64,000 nucleotides of DNA from Bidens hawaiensis (Eukaryota > Streptophyta > Magnoliopsida > Asterales > Asteraceae). Position 1 is the stretch's first letter, and the number at the start of each line of letters is the position of its first letter. The notes beneath the pieces were generated by a model that was not told the DNA's origin, ran no database searches, and saw only the letters and a list, made by a program, of their open reading frames with translations. Location of the stretch: assembly GCA_021521415.1 (NCBI GenBank), contig JAIQDT010000295.1:1550001-1614000 (forward strand). Direction: 5' to 3'. The translations under genes were made by a program, and so were the position numbers. This document shows positions 54,542 to 64,000 of the stretch, piece by piece.

Positions 54542-55700
54542 TATTATAGTACTCAACCTCCTTACCACTTACCAGTAGAAGAGTCGTACCGGTCACAGGT
54601 GGAACCAGATTACATTCGTGATACCTTTCAAGATACTAACGGCTCATACAGAGCGTCCTCCGTACATTTGTACATTTGTCTGGGAACAACGATGATGATA
54701 ATGTTTATATATGCGAGGAAATAGTTTCGTATAAAACACACTGTTTGGAACCATATGTTGTTGTTGTTGTTGCTGCTGCTGTTTTTTTTTAAGAAGTTGT
54801 AAATATGCCCTCATAATTGTTTCAGGTTATTGGTTCTCGAGAGGAGTCAGAGGAATGGGCAAAGACAAGAGGACGAGATCATGGGTGTTTTATTGTGGTC
54901 CAATGGTCTAGGAAAAACGATGTTGACCTTGCATGCAATCATGGTGGGGAACCCAAACTCAAAGTCACGGTTAGACATACTAGGAGTATAAAAAGTTATG
55001 TCTCTTTAAACTTGAAGCAAGGTATGGCTGGCGAGGTGATTTTTTAGAAGCATGATTTAGTAAACGAGACACACCATCATGATCCCGTTGGCTTTGAGGA
55101 GGGGCACATGTATCTTAGGAAAATATCTTACAAGGAACATGATCTGGTTGCGACGTTACACGGACAGGGCATGCCGAGAGAATTCATACACTCGTACGGA
55201 AACAGTTTCCCGATAGTTAGTGTATTAGGAAGGACCTATACAACGCCATAAACAAGATTAAAGATGACAATAAAATGGCGATACCCATGCATGTACTTGA
55301 AACCCCTTTAAATTTTAATATATAAAACGAATGTTTATAAATATTTAATATAGCTTTATTAAATCTAAAATAGATACTTCAAACTTTTTAAATAATGGGT
55401 TCGTGTATCATGCCTAAGAGAATTCTTCCACCAACAGGACGAATGGTAATTTTTTCTGTCATGTTAAGTCGTATACAATGTGGTGTGCTTTCCCCATGTG
55501 TTGTTGCTTGACACGACGTACAACACCATATACAAGTGGCCCTTTATTCAGTTAGTTGGTGTGAAGTAGACATTGAAACCGTTCTGTATTGCGCACACAG
55601 TCATATGAACAAAATTAACGTCGTCAACACAATCCTGTTGGAGGGGCTGACCCAATACGTTGCGTTTAGGGCAAAACGCAGCGCATTGGCCTTATTTTTT
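54542..55700 (+). pseudogene. Mutator-like transposase gene, 3' part after the hAT insertion, decayed
   Basis: The exon cut by the hAT continues from 54550 with Tyr/Pro/Glu-rich words to about 54650. A further exon begins after TTTCAG at 54826. It has the MULE N-terminal pattern: REESEEWAKTRGRDHGCFIV, then LACNHGGEPK, a degenerate HxHD region and EEGHMYLRKISYKEHDLV. A frameshift near 55230 leads to IRKDLYNAINKIKDD. At 55460-55620, in shifted frames with stops, is the start of the MULE catalytic domain (TMWCAFPMCCC, GPLFS, LVGVK and TLKPFCIAHTVI). A (GTT)n(GCT)n run lies in the intron at 54757-54783. No enzyme is possible. Confidence 0.7.
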
Positions 55701-55970
55701 ATATAATTTAAATTACTTTTTTATATTAAATAACCATTAATTATTATAAATATATACAATTAACAATTAATCTTTTTAAAATGTTAATTTTTTATTTTAT
55801 TATTGTTATAAATATATATAATTAATAATTAATCTTTTTATATATTAACTTTTTTATTTTAATATTATTATAAAATATATATAATTAATAATTAATCTAT
55901 TTTAAATATACTTTTTAGTTTAACATTATTATAAATATATATAATTTATAATTGTTTTTTATAAAGATGG
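55701..55970. other. AT-rich spacer with repeated ATAATTAATAATTAATC
   Basis: ATATATAATTAATAATTAATCT-type phrases recur four times with a period of about 60 bases (55740-55950). No gene is seen. Confidence 0.5.
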
Positions 55971-56405
55971 AGAACCTCGACAAGATGGAGGAGCCACAGG
56001 ACTATAACGAAGGGGATGGGGCGATGGTGGATTACCCCATACACAGTTTCATATCGAGAACTCCAGAGTAAGGCGGTTGAAGACCACCAACCGATGAAGC
56101 CACAATCCAACACGATTATATGTTGGGCCTTTATAGACGATTGTGGCGAGAGGCAGAGGGTCACCGATTGATATTGTTGGGGAGGATACCCCATAGACCA
56201 GATTATTTTCCATGGGCACGCCACACACCGATAGCTCACGTTGGAGTTTTAATCGCCTTTTCGTTTAAGGAAATTGCTTTTCTATTAACTTGTCAAATTC
56301 GATTTACGTACAAATATACAAATACGTGTCAGTATTGTTTCAGGCCACCTTTGTGGGCACAAAGGAGATGGCAATGCATCCAGGGGTAGATCATTGCTTT
56401 GCGAG

Positions 56406-57555
56406 CAGTGGCGGATCCAGAAAAATTTTTCAGTGGGTTCACTGTTTATATGCTACAGTTTACATAGGACCGGTCGACTGGACATAAAAAAAATTTCAGG
56501 GACGGTTCAACGGTTCGGGTCGGGTAAAGTTCATCACATATTAAAAATACAATACAATGATAAGAAAACATCACCATTAGAAATTAAAAACATATAATTT
56601 AAATACACACGATGATCTTTACGAATAAAAAAAACTACTTGTAGTTGTTCTCTACGGTTTTTCATCTTATGAAAGTGTCGCATTACATATTCAACCGGAA
56701 CTTTTCGGGTTTACTACTTGAAAAATAACTGAAGGTTTGATGTTTCATTTTGAAAACAGCTTTTGATATTCATAATATAGGCTGCCTTGATGTTTTGCGA
56801 ACTAAAAAATTGAGGCAATTTTCCAATTTTTTTTATATGAATCCTTCTCATTATCCGGTTTGGAACTAGCGTACAATAATAAACTTTAAGTATATAATTG
56901 ACATCCTTCGGTTTCACATTGAATTATTACAAGTAAAAATATAACAAGTTCGGCTTAACATTGAATTACTAGTAAAAGTATAACAAAATTTCTAAGTTTG
57001 GTTTCGGTTTGACATTGAACTATTAGTAAGAATATAACATTTAAATTAGCAAATATTCAAATAGCAATAGAGATGTAATTTTACTAAAATTACTAAAATC
57101 TATGATGATCTAATATTAATCAGAATTCACGAATATCAATCAGTGAATTTACCAACATTACAACATAATTAATCATCGAAGGAGGCAAAAAGCTAGAACA
57201 GAATTGAAGTTGCAAAAAATAGCCAAAATAAATAATCATGGTTGAAGAGAAGACTTGAAACCAGGATAAAAAATCAGAATATCAGATTGCTCAATGTATC
57301 AATTGTTAGGGATTCAATAGCAAATGTAGACAACAGAGATTACAGAACCAATTAAATAACTAGTTGAAAACAAAAAAAAACATTTAGAGAATCGAACCCA
57401 TGTTGCTACATTAGAAGAACAGGTTGTTAACCACTAAACCACGACTTCACTTTATTCATGGGTTCACTCTCATATTTTAAATAGAGTTTCTATATAAAAT
57501 CCGAAACTCAGCGGGTTCCCGTAAACCCGCACACATTTACGTAGATCCGCCCCTG
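56406..57555. mobile_element. hAT-like non-autonomous element with CAGKGGCGGATCY ends
   Basis: The left end is CAGTGGCGGATCCA and the right end, reverse complemented, CAGGGGCGGATCTA. Flanking 8-mers are TTTGCGAG (56398-56405) and TTTGCCAG (57556-57563), one mismatch. Length is 1150 bp, mostly AT-rich and without a transposase. It interrupts the unrecognised gene at 55971-57990 and contains a tRNA-like block near its right end. Confidence 0.75.
57387..57448 (-). ncRNA. tRNA-like block (SINE-head-like) inside the hAT-like element
   Basis: On the minus strand GTGGTTTAGTGGTTAA fits an A box, and ATGGGTTCGATTCTC a B box about 35 bases later. It looks like a tRNA-derived RNA polymerase III promoter. 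The acceptor stem does not pair convincingly, so it is not called a functional tRNA. Confidence 0.5.
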
Positions 57556-57990
57556 TTTGCCAGGGGATCATCGAGCTGAAGCGCACCAGCGCAAAGGCCT
57601 CAACAATCATAGACCAGTTAGTGAGGTACCTACACATTATTTTCTTTTGTTTTTAATATAAACTGATTGTTATATTTATTTAAAATTTTCCATTCCGTTG
57701 TATAGGTATCTGAACAGGCTTATATACAACCTCGATGATACATGGTCGTTGTGTGAATCAGTTCTTTATGTGAGTAATATAAACCTATTATATATTTCAA
57801 ACTTTTTCGATTTTAAATCTGGATCTTGTTTGCATAAATCTGACTTATTATTTGAGATGTTATTATTAAATCTGGATCTTGTTTTCGTAAACCAATTTTG
57901 TTTTTGGTGACCCAATAGATGCCAAAATTGAGATGATTAACGGCCCGATAGCAATGAAAGTTGAATAGAGAGCTGCATTACATGTGCATT

Positions 57991-58330
57991 TTCTAGTAAA
58001 AAAAAAGACGACTTTGTGTTCTATATATTGCTGGCTGCACATATTAAAGATATACCAATAAGTAAGTTTTTATTTGTTTATTAGTTAAATGATTTGCTTT
58101 TATGATTTGAAATATTGGATGTTTAGCTAAATAATTACCTAAAATGAAATATGAAACTTTGACTTAAAATAGTGGAATCCAACTTTTATTTTGACCCGTT
58201 AATGCAAACGTCCAAGATATCAAACCTTAAAGCAAATATAACTATATGTTAATTTATTTATTTGAAAATAAGAATAATCATTTGCCCCAAACTCTAAACA
58301 AATATAACATTATAAATAAGAAACTATTGA
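57991..58330. other. Spacer, no gene seen
   Basis: AT-rich sequence between two exon fragments on opposite strands, with no recognisable motif. Confidence 0.4.
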
Positions 58331-58334
58331 GGCT

Positions 58335-58467
58335 CACTCTAATATCTCATTAGCCTTATTGTATAACTCTGCAACAGCAGATACCTTGAGAGCCTCCCGC
58401 CCCATTCCAACAGCTTGTAAATCGAGACAATTATTGGGTAAACGGGTTTTCCATGAAAGAGCACATT
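58335..58467 (-). pseudogene. Unrecognised C-terminal exon fragment
   Basis: A frame on the minus strand reads SWKTRLPNNCLDLQAVGMGR, then EALKVSAVAELYNKANEILE and a stop at 58335-58337. Its composition and helical end look like genuine coding sequence rather than repeat noise. No acceptor AG is obvious upstream. It may be a host gene piece captured by the CACTA whose right end is at 60169. Family unknown. Confidence 0.35.
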
Positions 58468-59929
58468 TAAAAGTATTATAATACAGTAGTATATAAGTAA
58501 CATTTTATGTATTCAACTTGCACACCTATTAATTTTAAATCTTGAATGTTAAACAGGCTGTGATGTTAGGCAACACAGAGTTTAGACGAGTTAAAACAGG
58601 GTTGGCTCACAAAAGTTTCAGATTTTTGTGAGGTTTCGACTTTTAGAAATCAACCGGGTGAAAATTAAAGTTCAAACATGATTCAATTTAGATTTCATCA
58701 TCAGGTAGGTATCGTTATTAGTATTGGTTTCTTTTAATCAATATCGTTATGTGTGGTTGGTCATGTACAACCGACTATCAAATGCATTTTATTTACAGGA
58801 TCCATCAATGTGCTGAATGCTTGAAATTTTATCCAACCCCGCTCAAAAGAATCAGCTTGAAAAATCCTGGTGCGTATAAAAGAAGATCTAAATTATAAAA
58901 ACCAAGTATAAAAAATATTGACAGATAACTTTTAAGCCCAAACCAAATCTGCATATAAGCTACCCGGTTTCAAACTGGTTTGGCCACAAGTTATAAATGA
59001 TAACAAGATATAATGAATGTTTTGTTACAGTTTGAATTTATGATTTTTAATATAGGATTTATGTTAACCAAACCATATGTTGAGATTGTTTTTTGAAAAA
59101 AATTAAAAGGCAAATCTAATATGGATCAAAATGACCTTTGTTAGCTGATATATTTTCTTTTTTCTTGGCCCAATTTACCCATTTTCAGTTTATGAGTTTC
59201 TAAAATGGGTATTGAACCAAGTAATTTCCGTTTTGTTTATCTGTTTACTGACTATTGTAATTTATTTCATACCGGCGTTAGTCTTAACACATTGTTTGAA
59301 TAATGCAGAAGTTACAAACTTCTGTAAGTAAATACTAAATACTATGAGGCTTCCCTTATAATATCCAACTTGTAGCTTTTCCTAAACCATCAAAATCTGA
59401 GAGCCGATTAATAAGAACATGTTGAATTGAATTTAATTGTGAAGTGTCCAACTCAGTTGAAAAGTACTAAGTGTGGTTACTCAATATTAAAGTTCATTAA
59501 GGAGATCATTGGTGAAGGACTTGAAATACTCATCAATATCAAATTATCAATGTAAGTGTATTTTACTGGTTTGATTATGTTTATATTGGCTTGTTTTGAC
59601 CCAATTCATTTTGGCCCTACCAAGTTTCTGAACATTTTCTTGGTTTAATCTTCTACTCAGGTTGGGGGAGGCAAAAATGAATACACGGAGGCGGATTTTG
59701 ATGGAAGTCGAGTATAATGGTCAAGTTATATAACACAATTTGTTTACCGGTGATGTATTTTATTGACTATTAAACCAAAATTTTGTTCACCTGGCAATAT
59801 TTGTATTATTTGACTTAAGATATTAAATTATGAAATGAAATTGATAGTTTGTTATATCCGTATTTTATGTTTTTTGCCATGAGAATTTAATTATAGTCAT
59901 TAATGTAAAAATTATTAATTATGCAAAAA
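58468..59929. other. AT-rich region, no gene recognised
   Basis: No frame, repeat pair or motif that I can defend. Stretches look intron-like. Confidence 0.4.
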
Positions 59930-59939
59930 TAAATCAACA

Positions 59940-60169
59940 TATATTTTTAAAAAATAATAATACAATGACACGCATAAATGTAAGTCATATATGGAGGTCG
60001 TAAAAGCATGTCATAAATGTGTGTCATTAATGCTTGTCATAAAATATGACACGCAGATGCATCTCATATTTAATTTATGACTGGAGCTTCAACGACTCGC
60101 ATTTGTGTGTCATCTGTACCCTTTAATGACACGCAATGCGTGTCGTTAAAGGTGTTTTTTCTAGTAGTG
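59940..60169. mobile_element. Orphan right end of a further CACTA element
   Basis: The sequence ends TTTTTTCTAGTAGTG at 60169, the reverse complement of the common plant CACTA terminus CACTACTAGAAAAAA. The preceding 200 bases repeat ATGACACGCA and TGTGTGTCAT-type motifs like a subterminal array. I found no matching left end in the window, so it is truncated or its partner has decayed. Confidence 0.7.
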
Positions 60170-60259
60170 GATCATTAATATGAGGATCACTATATTTTAT
60201 TGAAGATGTGATATGCCTATTATTAACATCAAACTAATAGACATTAATAGTTCTACTCA

Positions 60260-60540
60260 AACAAAAATAAATCACCTTTGGGCAGAATTAAAATTTATTT
60301 AAGTATATGTGCAAAACAATTGTAACACATCACCTTTGGGCAGAAGTGAGATAATTATTTTTATTATGCACGGGCTAGTTTTGCTAAATAAAAATGTAAC
60401 AAATCACTTTTGGGCAGAAGTGAGACATGTGTATCATGTTAGGCAAAACTAACAAAAGCTTTTCAGTTATACTTGAATGATAGGGTAAATGTAACTCATC
60501 ACCTTTGGGCAGAAGTGTTACATCAAAAGTTCATTCAAGT
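60260..60540 (+). repeat. ATCACCTTTGGGCAGAA repeat cluster
   Basis: Four copies of (A)TCAC(C/T)TTTGGGCAGAA(G)T occur at about 60268, 60330, 60403 and 60498, spaced 62-95 bases with unrelated DNA between. The outer ones form a partial inverted context (ACTTGAATG and CATTCAAGT at 60471 and 60532). It may be the interior of a small element. Confidence 0.65.
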
Positions 60541-60819
60541 TAAGCCTTTATGTTTTGTAAAATTTTATAATATTTAAGGTTTACAAAACATTTTATTAGT
60601 TAATAGCGGAAAATGTTTAGAGTAAGGATTTTTAAGCTTCCGGTAGGACCTTATTTTGTGGAATTAGTTCTCGGAAATTTTGGGTTCCCGAGAATTGCCA
60701 GTTTTCGGCTTTTAGTGGGTTTTTTTGTATTTGGGTGTTTACATGATTTTATGGAGTTTTATGGAAAATGTTGATTCCGGTATTAATGAGTTTTCGGGTT
60801 TATGGGTTATAACCCCAAA
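60541..60819. other. Spacer left of the solo LTR
   Basis: It has T-rich and G-rich phrases such as GGGTTTTTTTGTATTTGGG and GTTTTCGGGTTTATGGG. No gene is seen. It ends with the target duplication CCAAA (60815-60819). Confidence 0.4.
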
Positions 60820-61379
60820 TGTAACATCCTAAAATTTATAATGTTAAATAAAGAAAGTTACGTTTAGTGATTTCGCGTTATTAATTAATTAATGTCGAGT
60901 AAAGAATGGATCATGGACTTAGATTAATTAAGATGGGTTAAATGAGAATGGGCCTTAGGTCCATGGGCTTTAAGGGATATAAATATCCCCTAAACCAACC
61001 TAAAACCCTAAACCCTCATTTCATTTCCATCATAATCTCTACACACTCAAAAACACACACATACACTACACCATATTCGGCCGAGAGAGAGAGAGAGACA
61101 TCCGAGACCAAGAATCAAGCCGACCATTATTAGATCTTCAATATACGAGATAACCAAGCAAACCGCGACCACACCGAACATATAAAAGGTATGTTCTTGA
61201 CCTTTAAAGTTTACGTAGTATTGAACGTTTTTACCTTAAAGGTCCAAGCTTTATAGTATATACGGGATATATATACGAACGAAAACGGTTTGGGAACGTA
61301 GGGGGTGATGTCGAATCATAGCAAGGGTATTAAAATCGCCAAAATGCTTAATAAAAACCAAACCTGTAGCTGACCTGAA

Positions 61380-61640
61380 CAACTTCGCCTGCAAAAGCTT
61401 AACTTCGCCTTCAAAGCATAACTTCGCCTTCAAAGCTTAACTTCGCCTTCAAAGCATAACTTCGCCTTCAAAGCATAACTTCGCCTAAGGCCAAGTTCGC
61501 CTAACTGATAACTTCGCCTAAGGCCAAGTTCGCCTAACCGATAACTTCGCCTAAGGCCAAGTTCGCCTAACTGATAACTTCGCCTAAAGCTAAGTTCGCT
61601 TAAGGTTTAACTTCGCCTAAAGTTAAGTTCGCTTAGAAAA
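61380..61640 (+). repeat. AACTTCGCCT minisatellite in the solo LTR
   Basis: Two unit types occur: AACTTCGCCTTCAAAGCAT about five times, then AACTTCGCCTAAGGCCAAGT with TCGCCTAACTGAT about four times. It occupies the same place as the TTCGTTAA block in the related LTR at 48423. Confidence 0.9.
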
Positions 61641-62154
61641 TAAATTAAAAACCTAATGGAAAATGTGTTAAGACAGCTCGACCCCAGCCAGGGGCTCTGC
61701 CCCTTGGACCCTGCTAGGGGCTGCCGCCCTTAGACCCCGGACCCCCGTTCGTTGTGGGTAGTAGTTAAGACTAGAAAGATGATATGAGTAGTGATAGTTA
61801 ATTGATACGTATACTGGTTATACAGTCAGCCGTGCACAACTGAAGAAAGGGATTATGATTAACGGTGAACGTAACCGTGTTCAGGTGAGTTTCTAGCCCC
61901 ATTTATGTGTTATATTTTCGGGGCTGTGTGCATACTCAATATGTTTGTTAATACGCTTATCCTAAGAGATAAGTGTATGCCTTATGTGGATAATGTGAAA
62001 TGTATGAATGATTGCTTGATGGTACGTGAACGATCTTCGGATATTGCACGTACTGTCAGGTTGTAACGCTATGTATAAGGTAAGTATGATATGTATGCTT
62101 ATGTGTATGAACGTGATAAAGTTAATAAAAGAAGAAAATGATGGTTGTATGGTT

Positions 62155-62425
62155 GTATGGTTACGAAAAGGGTACCGAGCCCTAATAATACTCGAGGTAT
62201 GATGTATGGTTGTATGGTAACGAAGAGGGAATCGAACCCTACTAATATTCGAGAACTAGGGAACCGAACCCTACTAATATTCGAGGAAAGAGGGTACCGA
62301 GCCCTAATAATACTCGAGGAAAGAGGGTACCGAGCCCTAATAATACTCGAGGAAGGAGGGTACCGAGCCCTAATAATACTCGAGGAAGGAGGGTACCGAG
62401 CCCTAATAATACTCGAGGAATGTAG
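62155..62425 (+). repeat. GGTACCGAGCCCTAATAAT minisatellite in the solo LTR
   Basis: Six to seven units of about 34 bases (GGTACCGAGCCCTAATAATA plus CTCGAGGAAAGAG). The reading frame across it (MYGCMVTKR..., then repeats) is an artefact. Confidence 0.9.
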
Positions 62426-62855
62426 GGCGTAATGCTCTTTATAACGTAAGATATGAAAGCAAGTTAATACAAAAAAGGAAAGTAAGAAAGTATGAAATTA
62501 TGAATGAAAGAATATAAGTTTATGTGTATTGTATAATGTATGATTAACTAGAACTCACTCAGCGTAGCTGAATTTTAGTATGCACGCAGGTGAGTAGGAT
62601 GAGGCAGCTCGCTTGAGGAGACACGTGGCACTGAATAAGAGGTTGGCATCCGAAGACTCAAGACGTTTAAGTCTAATGTTTGTTTATTTTGAAAGACAAA
62701 ATGATGTTTTAAGACAAGATGTGTTTTGTTATGAAATGTTTTATGAAAGCTTTTATATTCCGCGAATGTTTTAATTAACTCTGATATTTAGAACTGCGTT
62801 TATGAGTAAATCCAACACGAAAGTAGGGCTACCGGTAACGGAGCCTTACACCAAA

Positions 62856-64000
62856 CCATTTTAGAAACTCATAAACTCTTATAACACATAAACTATTTTA
62901 AGCCCATAATACATGATTTTTATATATAGCCCGTGAACCCGTAAACTGGTTTAAGCCCTTAACCCATTATCTTTATTAACTAAATTAATAATAATAAGAT
63001 TTGATTCAAATATTTTTAATGATTAACAATTATATTTGTTTCCTATTTAAGGGGATTCAAATCTTTTATGAAAATATTAAAATTTCTAAATTATTCAAGA
63101 TTTGAAAAATATATTTCCCTAAATAATCATTAACAAATTTTAATCTAGATTTTGAACTAACATATGTATAATTTTCGATAATAATGATGAACACGATGAA
63201 CATCATCGAAAATTTTAATAATAAAACATAAAAAAAACTTGGAATCGAAATCTTTAAACATGAAATTAACAGATTTCAAAAATTTAGAGTTTACTAAATA
63301 TGAATTTTAGCGATTTTAAACAGTTTCATGTATTGTTTTCGTAATAAAACATGAAAAAAAAGAAACCTAAAAAATTAGGGTTTATCAAGTTTTAGTCCAT
63401 GTCTTCTGATTCAATTCCAGATTTACGGAAAACAGGAAGAACTGATTAATCAACATCACTCTGATGCCACATGTTGATCAGTTTTTCATGTAAGTAATAT
63501 AAAACATGATAAATATTAAACCTATGAACCAGTTACAGCATGGAGAGTAGTAACTGCAGCAGGGTATGAGCTTGTCATCTTGATTGAGTTCCCCTTTAGG
63601 ATGTATAGCTAAGGATGGTTAGGGTTCTTGAGAGGAACCCGGTTTAGAAGAGAGAGGAGACACATGATTTTCTTATGTGTGTGAGATTAGGTTATGATGT
63701 TAATTTATTCTCTCTATATATACACCCAAGGGGAAACCCTTTATTAGCTATTAAGAGTAATATGGCCCATCAACAATTACCAAGCTAATATATAATAATG
63801 TATAATTAATTATTTTGATCTATTATTATATAAATGATAATGATGGTCATATAAATAAATATATAAAATATATTTATTCTTACACGTTGGTTGGACTGTG
63901 AGCACTACAATCACCTGACATGTTATTATCATGATGCCTATTGAAGGGTAGATACTACAACCTCGCTACGGCTTCGCCCTTTACTTTGTTGTGTACTCGT
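62856..64000. other. AT-rich terminal region, no gene recognised
   Basis: Homopolymer-rich AT sequence continues to 63400, then mixed sequence with CAGCAGGGTATGAGC and AGAGAGAGGAGACAC near 63560-63660, and AT again. It may be the leader or promoter of something outside the window. I see no supported feature. Confidence 0.4.

Larger units (their letters stand above)
55971..57990 (+). pseudogene. Unrecognised gene fragments, split by a hAT-like element
   Basis: Left of the insertion a frame reads MENLDKMEEPQDYNEGDG and, after stops, MLGLYRRLWREAEGH and VGTKEMAMHPGVDHCFA. Right of the insertion an exon reads IIELKRTSAKASTIIDQLVR. A GT-AG intron (57629-57704) leads to YLNRLIYNLDDTWSLCESVL, and a further exon after CAATAG (57919) reads AKIEMINGPIAMKVE, ending in TAG. 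The well-formed splice sites suggest a real multi-exon gene or captured fragment. I do not recognise the family. Stops show it is not intact. Confidence 0.4.
60820..62850 (+). repeat. Solo LTR (2031 bp) with perfect 5-bp duplication
   Basis: It runs from TGTAACATCCTA to GGAGCCTTACA. CCAAA flanks both sides (60815-60819 and 62851-62855). TATAAATA is at about 60979, followed by a leader with AAACCCTAAACCC and (GA)n. No internal retroviral sequence remains. It is the same family as 48423-50589, sharing the CAGCCAGGGGCTCTGCCCC and TTCGGGGCTGTGTGCATACTC blocks. Confidence 0.93.

Noticed and set aside
62145..62432. 95-codon frame with repeated ALIILEE units
   Set aside because: Translation of the 34-bp LTR minisatellite; no upstream gene structure.

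Overview
This is a eukaryotic nuclear window from a large, repeat-rich flowering-plant genome. Spliced GT-AG introns, Tat-type Ty3/gypsy and L1-type elements, and CACTA, hAT and Mutator-like DNA transposons all point to plants. The style of the LTRs and of the cargo proteins suggests a daisy-family (Asteraceae) or related eudicot, but that is inference. I see no single-copy host gene I would defend. Almost everything is transposon, transposon cargo or decayed transposon.

Left block (1-3242): an LTR fragment in reverse orientation, cut by the window edge, abuts a Ty1/copia RNase H fragment. A small GC-rich inverted-repeat MITE follows.

First nest (3243-30943): an outer CACTA element (TIR CACTACAAGAAAAT, 3-bp duplication ACA) contains an inner CACTA element (about 3497-30277). 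The inner element carries a broken TNP2 transposase and a broken tnpA-like gene, both on the + strand. Into it went a Mutator-type foldback element (3813-5336, 9-bp duplication), an inverted-repeat element (about 7551-23595) and a decayed LINE (about 25993-29992). The inverted-repeat element was split by a young, complete Tat/Retand-like gypsy element (10581-23279, 5-bp duplication TCTAA, LTRs differing at about 7 substitutions plus two indels). The Tat element has an intact 1820-codon gag-pol. On the opposite strand, between integrase and the 3' LTR, it has a seven-exon gene of 997 codons broken only by one TAG.

Second nest (about 31500-55700): a decayed MULE gene is interrupted by a hAT element (31869-54541, exact 8-bp duplication TATTATAG). 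The hAT is itself interrupted by a 21.9-kb CACTA element (32350-54279, duplication TTT, GCCACA-rich subterminal arrays). This CACTA carries a TNP2 N-terminal fragment, a GRF zinc-finger pseudogene, two small divergent ORFs, a Ulp1/C48-protease-like pseudogene, a multi-B3-domain pseudogene and an intact three-exon DUF8039-like gene. A gypsy LTR remnant with a PBS and two solo LTRs lie inside it.

Right block (55700-64000): unrecognised exon fragments split by a 1.15-kb hAT-like element, an orphan CACTA terminus at 60169, a short repeat cluster, a solo LTR (60820-62850) of the same family as the one at 48423-50589, and AT-rich sequence without calls.
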